This document shows positions 52,448 through 59,981 of a stretch of 64,000 nt of DNA, piece by piece. The DNA lies in NCBI RefSeq assembly GCF_042433915.1, contig NZ_JBHLUN010000001.1, positions 389,336 to 453,335 of the forward strand. The letters are read 5' to 3'. Both the position numbers and the translations under genes were made by a program. How positions within the stretch are numbered: the first letter of the stretch is position 1; each line of letters starts with the position of its first letter. This DNA is from Roseomonas elaeocarpi. Its GTDB lineage: Bacteria; Pseudomonadota; Alphaproteobacteria; Acetobacterales; Acetobacteraceae. The notes beneath the pieces were generated by a model. It made no database searches. It was not told the origin of the DNA and worked only from the letters and a program-made list of their open reading frames with translations.

Positions 52448-54079
52448 ATGCCGCGACCCATTCCTCCCCTTCGACGTCATCTCGGCCGCACCGTGCTGGG
52501 CTTATCTCTCGCGACGGGGTTGCTCGCCGCGCCACCCGCTGCGCCATCCGCTCGGGCCGAGGCACTGCGCATCGCCATCGGCGGCTCGGTGATCAGCTTC
52601 GACCCGCATTTCTACAACGCCGCGCCCAACTCCTCGGCCAGCGCGCACGTCTTCGAGCGGCTGATCCAGCGCGACGCGCAGGGCGCGATGCAGCCCGGCC
52701 TGGCGCTGAGCTGGAAGCCGGTGAGCGAGACGGTGTGGGAGATCAAGCTCCGCCCCGGCGTCACCTGGCATGATGGAGTGCCCTTCACCGCCGACGACGT
52801 GGTGTTCACCCTGGCACGCGTGCCGGAGGTGCCCAACAGCCCGGGCAGCTTCGCCGCCTTCGTGCGCGGCATCCGCAAGGTCGAAGCGGTGGACCCGCTG
52901 ACGCTGCGCATCGAGACGCCGGGTCCCTACCCGATGCTGCCTTCCGACCTCGCCAGCCTGTTCATCGTGTCGCGCCACGCGGGCGAGGGTGCCGCCACCG
53001 AGGATTATTCCTCGGGCAAGGCGGCGATCGGCACCGGCCCCTACCGCTTCGGCCTGTATCGCGCCAACGACCGGGCGGAGTTCACCCGCTACGACGGCTG
53101 GTGGGGCGCCAAGGACCCGGCCTGGGCGCAGCCCTGGGAGGCCGTGAGCTACCGCTTCATCGCCTCCGACGGCTCGCGCACCGCGGCGCTGCTGTCGGGC
53201 GACGTGGACGTGATTGACCAGGTTCCCTCGGCCGACCTGCCACGCCTCAGGCGCGACCCCAAGGTGCGGATCGCGGAAACCCAGGGACAGCGGGTGATGT
53301 ACATCAACTTCGACCGCTCCCGCCGGGCCGAGGTGCCCTTCGTCACCGACAACGACGGCAAGCCGCTGCCGCGCAACCCCTTCGACGACGTGCGCGTGCG
53401 CCGCGCCCTGTCGATCTCCATCAACCGCGAGGCACTGGCCGAGCGCGTGATGGAGGGCACCGCCTCCGCCACCGGCCAGTGGCTGCCGCCGGGCTCCTTC
53501 GGCTACGAGCCCTCGATCACCGTGCCCAAGCCCGATCCGGAGGGCGCGCGGCGGCGGCTGCGCGAAGCGGGCTACCCGCAAGGCTTCCGGCTGACGCTGC
53601 ATAGCCCCAACGACCGCTATCCCGGCGATGCGCGCACGGCGCAGGCGGTGGCGCAGATGTGGACCCGCATTGGCGTGCAGACGCAGGTGGAGGCGCTGCC
53701 CTGGGCCGGCTTCGCGCCGCGCTCGGCCAAGCAGGACTTCGCGGCCAGGCTGGCGGGCTGGGGCAGCACCAGCGGCGACGCCTCCTCGCTGCTGGTGGGC
53801 ATCATCGGCACCTACGACCGCGAGAAGGGGACCGGCGCGTCCAACGCCGTGCGCTACAGCAACCCCGCGTTGGACACGCTGCGCGACCGGGCGCTCGGCA
53901 CGCTGGACGACGGGCAGCGCGAGGCGCTGCTGCGCGAGGCCGTGCGCATGGCCACCGACGACACCGCCTTCGTGCCGCTGTTCCTGCTGATCAACAGCTG
54001 GGCCACCCGCGCCGACCTGCGCTACGAGCCGCGGCGCGACGAGGGGACCTACGCGATGCAGGTGCACCGGGCGAACTGA
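52448..54079 (+). CDS. Orphan ABC transporter substrate-binding protein, peptide family 5
   Basis: A 543-residue exported DppA/OppA-type protein. The signal peptide ends near SARAEALR. Family segments are VISFDPHFYNAAPNSSASAH, LRPGVTWHDGVPFTADDVVF, TGPYRF, VRRALSISINREALAERVM and GWGSTSGDASS near the end. The ATG at 52448 follows GGAAG; a GTG one codon earlier is possible. No permease or ATPase genes are adjacent, so it must use a transporter encoded elsewhere. Ligand (peptide, nickel or other) unknown. Confidence 0.93.
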   Translation: MPRPIPPLRRHLGRTVLGLSLATGLLAAPPAAPSARAEALRIAIGGSVISFDPHFYNAAPNSSASAHVFERLIQRDAQGAMQPGLALSWKPVSETVWEIKLRPGVTWHDGVPFTADDVVFTLARVPEVPNSPGSFAAFVRGIRKVEAVDPLTLRIETPGPYPMLPSDLASLFIVSRHAGEGAATEDYSSGKAAIGTGPYRFGLYRANDRAEFTRYDGWWGAKDPAWAQPWEAVSYRFIASDGSRTAALLSGDVDVIDQVPSADLPRLRRDPKVRIAETQGQRVMYINFDRSRRAEVPFVTDNDGKPLPRNPFDDVRVRRALSISINREALAERVMEGTASATGQWLPPGSFGYEPSITVPKPDPEGARRRLREAGYPQGFRLTLHSPNDRYPGDARTAQAVAQMWTRIGVQTQVEALPWAGFAPRSAKQDFAARLAGWGSTSGDASSLLVGIIGTYDREKGTGASNAVRYSNPALDTLRDRALGTLDDGQREALLREAVRMATDDTAFVPLFLLINSWATRADLRYEPRRDEGTYAMQVHRAN

Positions 54080-54320
54080 GGGCTGTTCCTGCCGGGCCGG
54101 GGCGGACCGGCCATCCCCGCCGCGTTGGGCGGGCTGTCCGGCGCGATCATGGGTCGATGCTGGCCGGCCAGGGCCGTGGCGGAAAACCGGTTGCCGCGGC
54201 ACGCGTGCTCCTGCCCGTCGCCTCCGTTCCGGCGTGCCCTGCGCGGGGATGACAAGAATGTCGTTTCGTTATCATACTGTCCGCCACCGGCCAGAATCCG
54301 GGTGGATTGGAAGGCGAAAC

Positions 54321-54689
54321 ATGGCAGCGACGCGCAAGAGCGGCACGGAAGGGACCACGAAGAAGAGCAAGGCCGCCGCGCCGAAGCGTGCCGCCAAGCC
54401 AGCAGCCAAGGCACCCCCGAAGCGCGCCGCCCGCTCAGGTGCGGCGGCCACCACGCTGTCCGACGGAGGCGGGACGGCGCTGGAGACCGGTTTGTCCAGC
54501 CCAACCCTGCCGCTCCCGCCCTCGGGCGGCCCGGTAACGCGCGCCGAGTTCCAGGAACTGTCGGATACCGTCGGCGTGCTGAAGCGGCAGATCGAGAGGC
54601 TGACGGGTATCCTGAAGCCGCCCAGCCCGCTCATGAACGATGGCAGCGGCGACAGCAGCGGCAGCAGCGGTAGCGACGGCTCGATCTGA
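54321..54689 (+). CDS. Small Lys/Ala-rich hypothetical protein with a short coiled coil
   Basis: A 122-residue protein in two parts. Residues 1-40 are basic and repetitive (KKSKAAAPKRAAKPAAKAP), similar in composition to histone H1-like tails. Residues about 75-95 (TRAEFQELSDTVGVLKRQIE) form a probable coiled coil. The tail is Gly/Ser/Asp-rich. GGAAGG precedes the ATG. Possibly a DNA- or surface-associated protein. No family recognised. I see nothing in the 240-bp gap before it. Confidence 0.6.
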   Translation: MAATRKSGTEGTTKKSKAAAPKRAAKPAAKAPPKRAARSGAAATTLSDGGGTALETGLSSPTLPLPPSGGPVTRAEFQELSDTVGVLKRQIERLTGILKPPSPLMNDGSGDSSGSSGSDGSI

Positions 54690-54720
54690 GCTGACCTGAG
54701 AGGGGGGGGCGACGCCGCTC

Positions 54721-56487
54721 TCACTCCGGCAGCCCGGCCAGCGCCAGACCGCGGTAGAAAACCTCCTGCCGCGCGAGGTAGGTCGGGTCGTCCGACAGCT
54801 CCCCCCGCCGCAGCGCCGTGGCGGACAGCGCCGGCTGGCGGCTCCGCACCTCGGCCAGCAGCGCGCGTGCCTCCTCGCCCTGCCCGCTCAGCGCCAGCGC
54901 CGATGCCAGCCAGAGCCGGCGCGTGTCGGGTGGCAGGAAGGCTTGACGCTCCAGCGACTGCTGAAACAGCGTGGCACCCCGGTCACCCTCGTCCATCTGC
55001 AGCGCGGCGATGCCGAGATAGGTGAGCCAGGTGCCGACGTAGGGATGGGTGGGCCCGGTCAGCGCCAGCGAGGTGCGGATCGGCTCCGCCGCCGCCTCGG
55101 GATGGCCGGTGAGGATCAGCATCAATCCTATGTTGGCGCGCGAGGCGTGCTGGCCCGGGTCCAGCGCCACGGCGCGGCGATAAGCCTCCATCGCCTCGGC
55201 CGAGCGGCGCTGGAGGCGCAGCACGGCGCCGCGTGCGGACTGCACGTCGGCCCGGTCGGGGGCGCGGACCGCGGCCTCCCGCACCAGCGCCTCCGCGGCG
55301 CGCAGCTCGGCGGCGGGATCGGCGGCGAGGCCGCTGGTGGCCATGTTGGTGTGGGTGAACACGGCCTCGACATAGGCAGGGGCGAAATCCGGCGCCACCG
55401 CGATGGCCTGCTCGAAGAAGGCGCGGGCGCCCTGCCAATTTTCGCGCCGGAGACCGTTCGGCCGATAAGCCAGTTCACGGCCCTTGTCGTAGAGCTGCTG
55501 GGCCTGCAGCAGGGGTGACGGCGAGGCGCTCGCCACCGGGGTGGGCGACAGGACGGCGGGTGCGACGACTGCCGCAGGTGCCACCGGACCTGACAGCGAG
55601 GTCGCCACAAGATCCGGGCGCGACGCGGCGGAGAGGCCGGCGGGCGCTTCGGCTGCGGCGGGCTCCGGGGGGGCGGAGGCGTCCAGTCTCAGCGTCATCG
55701 CCCCGGCCGCGCCCGCCACCAGCAGCCCGGCCAGGGCCCAGGCGCGCGGCCCGGACCAAGCCGCGAGGCGTGAGGCGATCCGTCGCGCTGGTTCCTGCCG
55801 CCATGCCGCCGCCTCGCCTGTTTCCGCACCCGCTCGGGTCGGGCCGCCCGGCGCCCGGCTCGTCGGCCTCGTCCCGCCTCGTGCCATGCGGATGGGTGCC
55901 GTGCCGATGGGGGCCGTGGTGATCGGCACCGTTCCGATCGCTACCTCACCGGCCGGTGCGATGCTCGCGCGGCCCGGCACCTCGTCGGACGGGGCGATGT
56001 GAGCCGCCTCCTGGCCAGCCGGTGCCTCACCCGCCATCGCCGACTGACCGGGTGGCTCGTAATCCGGCGCCGGGCCCGAGCCGGGCAGGGCCGCGTCACC
56101 TTCCGGGGGAGCGCCGGGTGCCGCGGGCGCTGCTCCCGCCTCGGATGGTGGAGAGGGCGAGGCGGCATCCTCGCGGAACCGCAGCTCCAGGATGTAGCCG
56201 CGCCGGGGCACGGTCCGCAGCAACTGCACCCCCTGCTGGCCGAGGGCGCGCCGGATCTCGCTGATGCACTGGGTGATGCTGTCGTCGCTGACGTTCAGCC
56301 CGGGCCACAGTGCTTCCAGGATCTGCTCGCGCCGCACCAGCCGGCCGGAATGGTCGAGCAGCAGGTTCAGCAGGGCGAAGCTTTTCGGCCGCAGCGCCAC
56401 GGGCTGCCCGTGCGGGTCGAGCAGGGTCGCGCGGCTGTTGTCTAGGACGTAGCCGCCCAGGCGTCGTGGCGGCACGGAGTCGTGCAT
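54721..56487 (-). CDS. ToxR/CadC-like membrane regulator with winged helix and TPR domains
   Basis: A 588-residue one-component regulator. Residues 1-103 are an OmpR-type winged helix (ALRPKSFALLNLLLDHSGRL, LWPGLNVSDDSITQCISEIR, RTVPRRGYIL). A long Ala/Pro-rich linker follows, including TAPIGTAPIR repeats. There is one transmembrane helix at about 249-266 and a periplasmic TPR-like region at about 330-588 (AMEAYRRAVALDPGQHASRA). Such proteins link an extracytoplasmic signal to transcription. Target unknown; the only close divergent gene is the membrane protein downstream of 56487. Confidence 0.9.
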   Translation of the reverse strand: MHDSVPPRRLGGYVLDNSRATLLDPHGQPVALRPKSFALLNLLLDHSGRLVRREQILEALWPGLNVSDDSITQCISEIRRALGQQGVQLLRTVPRRGYILELRFREDAASPSPPSEAGAAPAAPGAPPEGDAALPGSGPAPDYEPPGQSAMAGEAPAGQEAAHIAPSDEVPGRASIAPAGEVAIGTVPITTAPIGTAPIRMARGGTRPTSRAPGGPTRAGAETGEAAAWRQEPARRIASRLAAWSGPRAWALAGLLVAGAAGAMTLRLDASAPPEPAAAEAPAGLSAASRPDLVATSLSGPVAPAAVVAPAVLSPTPVASASPSPLLQAQQLYDKGRELAYRPNGLRRENWQGARAFFEQAIAVAPDFAPAYVEAVFTHTNMATSGLAADPAAELRAAEALVREAAVRAPDRADVQSARGAVLRLQRRSAEAMEAYRRAVALDPGQHASRANIGLMLILTGHPEAAAEPIRTSLALTGPTHPYVGTWLTYLGIAALQMDEGDRGATLFQQSLERQAFLPPDTRRLWLASALALSGQGEEARALLAEVRSRQPALSATALRRGELSDDPTYLARQEVFYRGLALAGLPE

Positions 56488-56910
56488 GAGGGTGACTTCC
56501 GAACCCCGTTGCTAAACCGGAATTTCGGATATTTTTCGGCTCCGCACCAGAGAAGTTTCAGGACGGAAACGAAAGCTGGGTGCGTGTTGCGGTTGTTCCG
56601 CCGCGGCCGAAGGGCCGGTCGGCGGTGCTTCACCGCACGGGAGGGCATCTTGCCCGCTGCCCACCCTGTTCTGTTTCTCAGCGCCCCGCCCGACGACCCG
56701 CCGGGATTCCCAGCCGCCGATGTCCCGGACGTGGTGACGGGCGGTGTTGCCGGCATCGTTCCGGTGTCAGCGGCGCTGGTAAGACCCGTCCGGATCGTCA
56801 CGCCATCTCCCGGCCGGGGCACGGGCGCGGAGCCATCCCCGATCCTGCCGCCTCCGGTTGTGCCGCCGCCGCCGCCGCCCACGCCGCCGGTTCTCGTGAC
56901 GGCCGCCACG

Positions 56911-57939
56911 ATGCCGCCGCTGCCTCGCACGCGATTGTCCCCCGTGCGGCGCGGCCTGGCGCGGTCGGTGGCGGGACTTCCGCTGCTGGCCATGCTGCTG
57001 GGGCTGCTCGTGCCGGAACTGGCGGCGCTGGCGGATCGCGCGACGCCGTTCTGGCTGGCCGCCACCACGCTGCTCTGCGTGCTGCTGCTGCCCGCGCGGC
57101 AGGCGGGAGGAGCCGTGGCGGCAACGCTTCCCGCGGTGCTGGGGCTGGGCCTCGCGGCGCCGCTCCTGTGCTGGGCGGCGGCCTGGGCGCTGGGGGTCGA
57201 TCCCGCGCAAAGGCCCTGGCTGGTGCTGGCGGCCGGGGCGCCGGTCGGCACCGGGGCGATCGGCGTTTCGGTCGCGCTCGGGCTCTGCGGGGGGCGGGCG
57301 GTGGTGGCGGTGATCGCCTCCACGGCGCTGGCACCCGTGCTGCTGCCGCTGCTGACGCTGCCGCTGCTGGCCGCTGTTCCGGCCGCCGCGGCCCTGCTGC
57401 CGGACGGCGCGGCGATGGGTGAGGGTGTCGGCGCCGCTTCCTGGCTGATGCTGGGTGCCATGCCCGCCCTGCTGGCGGAACGGCTCTGGCTGCTGACGGT
57501 GCTTCCGGCGCTGCTGGCCTGGCCATTGTGCCGTCGCCTGGGGGTGGGGTGCGGGCGGATGCGGCGGGGCTGCGCCGTGGCGGCGATGGCCGTGCTGGCG
57601 ATGACGGCGCTGGCGCGGATGCACGGGCTGGGACCGGTGATCGCGGCGGATCCGCTGGGCGCGCTGCGCCTCCTGGGGCTGGCCTGCCTGCCCGGCCTCG
57701 CGGGGTTCGCGGTGCTGCTGCTGTTCTCGCGCGGGCAGCGGCCGGTGGAAGCGCTGCTGCTGGGCGGCTATCGCAACATCTCGCTGGTCTGGGTGGCCTG
57801 CGAACCGGTGCTGACGCCGGAAGGGCGGCTGCTGATGGCGCTGGCGGCGTTGCCAGTCTACGCCACGCCCGCGCTGGCGGCGCTGCTGGCCGCCCGGCCG
57901 GTCCGGTGGCGTTTTCGCGGCCGGCGCGGTGCTGCCTGA
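56911..57939 (+). CDS. Polytopic membrane protein, BASS/SBF-like transporter (tentative)
   Basis: About 342 residues with eight to ten hydrophobic helices (for example LPLLAMLLGLLVPELAAL and LLALAALPVYATPALAALLA). The arrangement and the segment GGYRNISLVWVAC recall the bile acid:sodium symporter (BASS) fold. The frame stays open back to 56482, but that part is Pro/Arg-rich and overlaps the regulator start. I chose ATG 56911 just before the first helix; GTG 56896 is an alternative. Neither has a clear ribosome site. Substrate unknown. Confidence 0.6.
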   Translation: MPPLPRTRLSPVRRGLARSVAGLPLLAMLLGLLVPELAALADRATPFWLAATTLLCVLLLPARQAGGAVAATLPAVLGLGLAAPLLCWAAAWALGVDPAQRPWLVLAAGAPVGTGAIGVSVALGLCGGRAVVAVIASTALAPVLLPLLTLPLLAAVPAAAALLPDGAAMGEGVGAASWLMLGAMPALLAERLWLLTVLPALLAWPLCRRLGVGCGRMRRGCAVAAMAVLAMTALARMHGLGPVIAADPLGALRLLGLACLPGLAGFAVLLLFSRGQRPVEALLLGGYRNISLVWVACEPVLTPEGRLLMALAALPVYATPALAALLAARPVRWRFRGRRGAA

Positions 57940-58048
57940 GATGCCGGGCCCACGCCATGGCCGCGCGTGGCGCGCCTGCGTCCTCAACGGTGCGCAGCGC
58001 AGCCAACGCCTCTCGCCCACCCGGCCGATCGGGGGCATCCTGCGCCGC

Positions 58049-58987
58049 ATGGAACCCATCATCCTGATCCACGGCGGCGCCGGCACCATCCGGCGCGACG
58101 AGATGACCTCCGAGCGCGAGGCCGCCTATCGCGCCGGGCTGGAGAACGCGGTGCTGGCCGGGCAGCGCGTGCTGCGCGCCGGTGGCTCGGCGCTGGAAGC
58201 CGTGACCGCCGCGGTGCTGCGGCTGGAGGACGAGCCGCTGTTCAACGCCGGCCGCGGCGCCACGCTGACGGCCTCGGGCCAGGCGGAGCTCGATGCCTCG
58301 GTGATGGAAGGCACCACGCGGCGGGCCGGGGCGGTGGCGGGGCTGCGGCGGGTGCGCAACCCCATCCTGGCCGCCCGCGCGGTGATGGAGCGCACGAAGC
58401 ACCTGATGCTGATCGGCCCGGCGGCCGACGCGCTGGCCGACGAAGCCGGCCTCACGATGGTGGAGCCGGACTACTTCGTGACGCCGCACCGCCAGGCGCA
58501 GCTCGCGGCCGCCATCGAGGCCGGGCGCGTGGCGCTGGACCACGACCTGCCGGCCGCGTCGCGCATGGGCACGGTGGGGGCGGTGGCGATCGACCGCGAC
58601 GGGCACCTGGCGGCGGCCACCAGCACCGGCGGCATGACCAACAAGCGCGACGGCCGGGTAGGCGACAGCCCGATCATCGGCGCGGGCACCTGGGCCGAGG
58701 ACGCGACCTGCGCGGTCAGCTGTACCGGTCAGGGCGAGGCCTTCATGCGCTGTGCCGCGGCGCACGAGGTGGCCTCGCTGATCCGTTACCGCGGGCTGAC
58801 GGCGCAGGAGGCGGCCGAGGAGGTGATCCTGCGGCAGGTGCCGGCCAATGGCGGCTCCGGCGGCATGATCGTGATCGACGCGCAGGGCCGGCCCGGCATC
58901 GCCATCGGCACCGAGGGCATGTACCGCGCCTTGGCGCGCGGCGAAGCGGCGCCGGAGATCGCGATCTTCCGCGACCCGGCCGGCTGA
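58049..58987 (+). CDS. iaaA: Isoaspartyl peptidase/L-asparaginase (Ntn hydrolase)
   Basis: A 312-residue plant-type asparaginase that self-cleaves to alpha and beta chains. It starts EPIILIHGGAGTIRRDEM. The nucleophile is Thr175 in MGTVGAVAID, followed by the substrate-site AAATSTGGMTNKRDGRVGDS and the GTGPGEAF-like CTGQGEAF. It hydrolyses isoaspartyl dipeptides and asparagine. It lies 109 bp after the membrane protein. The ATG at 58049 is set by homology. Confidence 0.95.
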   Translation: MEPIILIHGGAGTIRRDEMTSEREAAYRAGLENAVLAGQRVLRAGGSALEAVTAAVLRLEDEPLFNAGRGATLTASGQAELDASVMEGTTRRAGAVAGLRRVRNPILAARAVMERTKHLMLIGPAADALADEAGLTMVEPDYFVTPHRQAQLAAAIEAGRVALDHDLPAASRMGTVGAVAIDRDGHLAAATSTGGMTNKRDGRVGDSPIIGAGTWAEDATCAVSCTGQGEAFMRCAAAHEVASLIRYRGLTAQEAAEEVILRQVPANGGSGGMIVIDAQGRPGIAIGTEGMYRALARGEAAPEIAIFRDPAG

Positions 58988-59159
58988 GGGGCGCGCTGCC
59001 GGGACATCGGGCGCCCGGCCTACCTTCAGGGTGCGGGGTGCTGGTGCGGGGAACCAAAGGTGGCACGGGCGCCTGAACGGTACCCCGCCGACAGCCGTGC
59101 GCCTGCCGTGGCGCGACTCATTGGCACCAACCCGTTGATCCGGGCGGGCGCCGCAGGGG

Positions 59160-59182
59160 AGGGCTGGCGTCAGCCCAGCCCT
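59160..59182. terminator. Hairpin terminator overlapping the end of the CMD gene
   Basis: AGGGCTGG and CCAGCCCT (8 bp, extendable with GU pairs) with a 7-base loop. The loop contains the minus-strand stop codon. It probably serves both convergent genes. The remainder of 58988-59169 looks empty. Confidence 0.5.
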
Positions 59183-59748
59183 TCCTCACGCCCCGGGACC
59201 GACACGTCGTAGGCGTTCAGCATGACCGAGACCATGCAGTAGCTGCCGATCAGGAACACGATCTCCGCCACGCCCCGCTCACCGAAGGCCGCCACCGCCG
59301 CGCGGAAAGTGGCTTCCGGCAACTGGCCGCCGCCGGTCAGCACGCTGGCGAGGTCGTAGGCCACCGCTTCCTCGGGTGTCAGGTCGCCCGGGCGCTGGCC
59401 CGCCACGATCGTGGCGATCTTGGCCGCCGACAGGCCGGCGCGCTCCGCTACCTTCTCGTGGGCATAAAGCTCGTAGCGCGAGCGGAAGCGTGCTCCGGTC
59501 ACCAGGATGGCGACCTCGTGCGCCGGCTTGGGCAGGGTGCTCCCGCGGGCCAGCGCGGTGATCATCTCCCAACTCGGCGCGCCGAACTCGGGAAAGTGCA
59601 GCATCGGGATAAAGGGACCGATCAGCGCCCCGTCCGCGCGTTGCGACACGAAGCCCTTGAGATGCTCGGCGATGCCGGCACGGAGCTGCTGGTCCAGCGA
59701 CCGCTGCTCGGGCGAAAGCTGGCCCGGCGGGATGGGGGCAAGGCGCAT
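59170..59748 (-). CDS. Carboxymuconolactone decarboxylase family protein
   Basis: A 192-residue AhpD/CMD-like helical protein. Family segments are IPMLHFPEFGAPSWEMITAL, PKPAHEVAILVTGARFRSRYE with the ELYAHEKVAERAGLSAAKI helix, and the C-terminal IVFLIGSYCMVSVMLNAYDV. The CxxC of peroxidase-active AhpD proteins is absent, so a peroxidase role is doubtful. A CAGGAGAG site precedes the ATG. Function unknown. Confidence 0.87.
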   Translation of the reverse strand: MRLAPIPPGQLSPEQRSLDQQLRAGIAEHLKGFVSQRADGALIGPFIPMLHFPEFGAPSWEMITALARGSTLPKPAHEVAILVTGARFRSRYELYAHEKVAERAGLSAAKIATIVAGQRPGDLTPEEAVAYDLASVLTGGGQLPEATFRAAVAAFGERGVAEIVFLIGSYCMVSVMLNAYDVSVPGREEGLG

Positions 59749-59981
59749 GGCACTCTCCTGAGGCTTCGGGCGCGGGACGCAGGCCTGACCCACGCGCAAG
59801 GTCCGGTCGCAAGAACGGCGCGCGGTCGCCGGGGTTGTGGGGCGCCGCGCCCCGACAGCCGGCAAGATCCGGGCAGGATTCCCGGCCACACCGTCGCAGC
59901 CCTTTGCTTCGATTGCGGAAAACCCCGTGCAACAGAGGCTTGCCGTGCTAGGCTACGGGCACGTCTCAGCCTGGGTTTCCT

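Noticed and set aside
56482..56910. N-terminal extension of the BASS-like membrane protein
   Set aside because: Pro/Arg-rich, includes a poly-proline run and overlaps the divergent regulator start; the conserved helices begin only after 56911.
59170..59748. AhpD-type alkylhydroperoxidase
   Set aside because: The redox CxxC motif is missing, so only the broader CMD family can be claimed.
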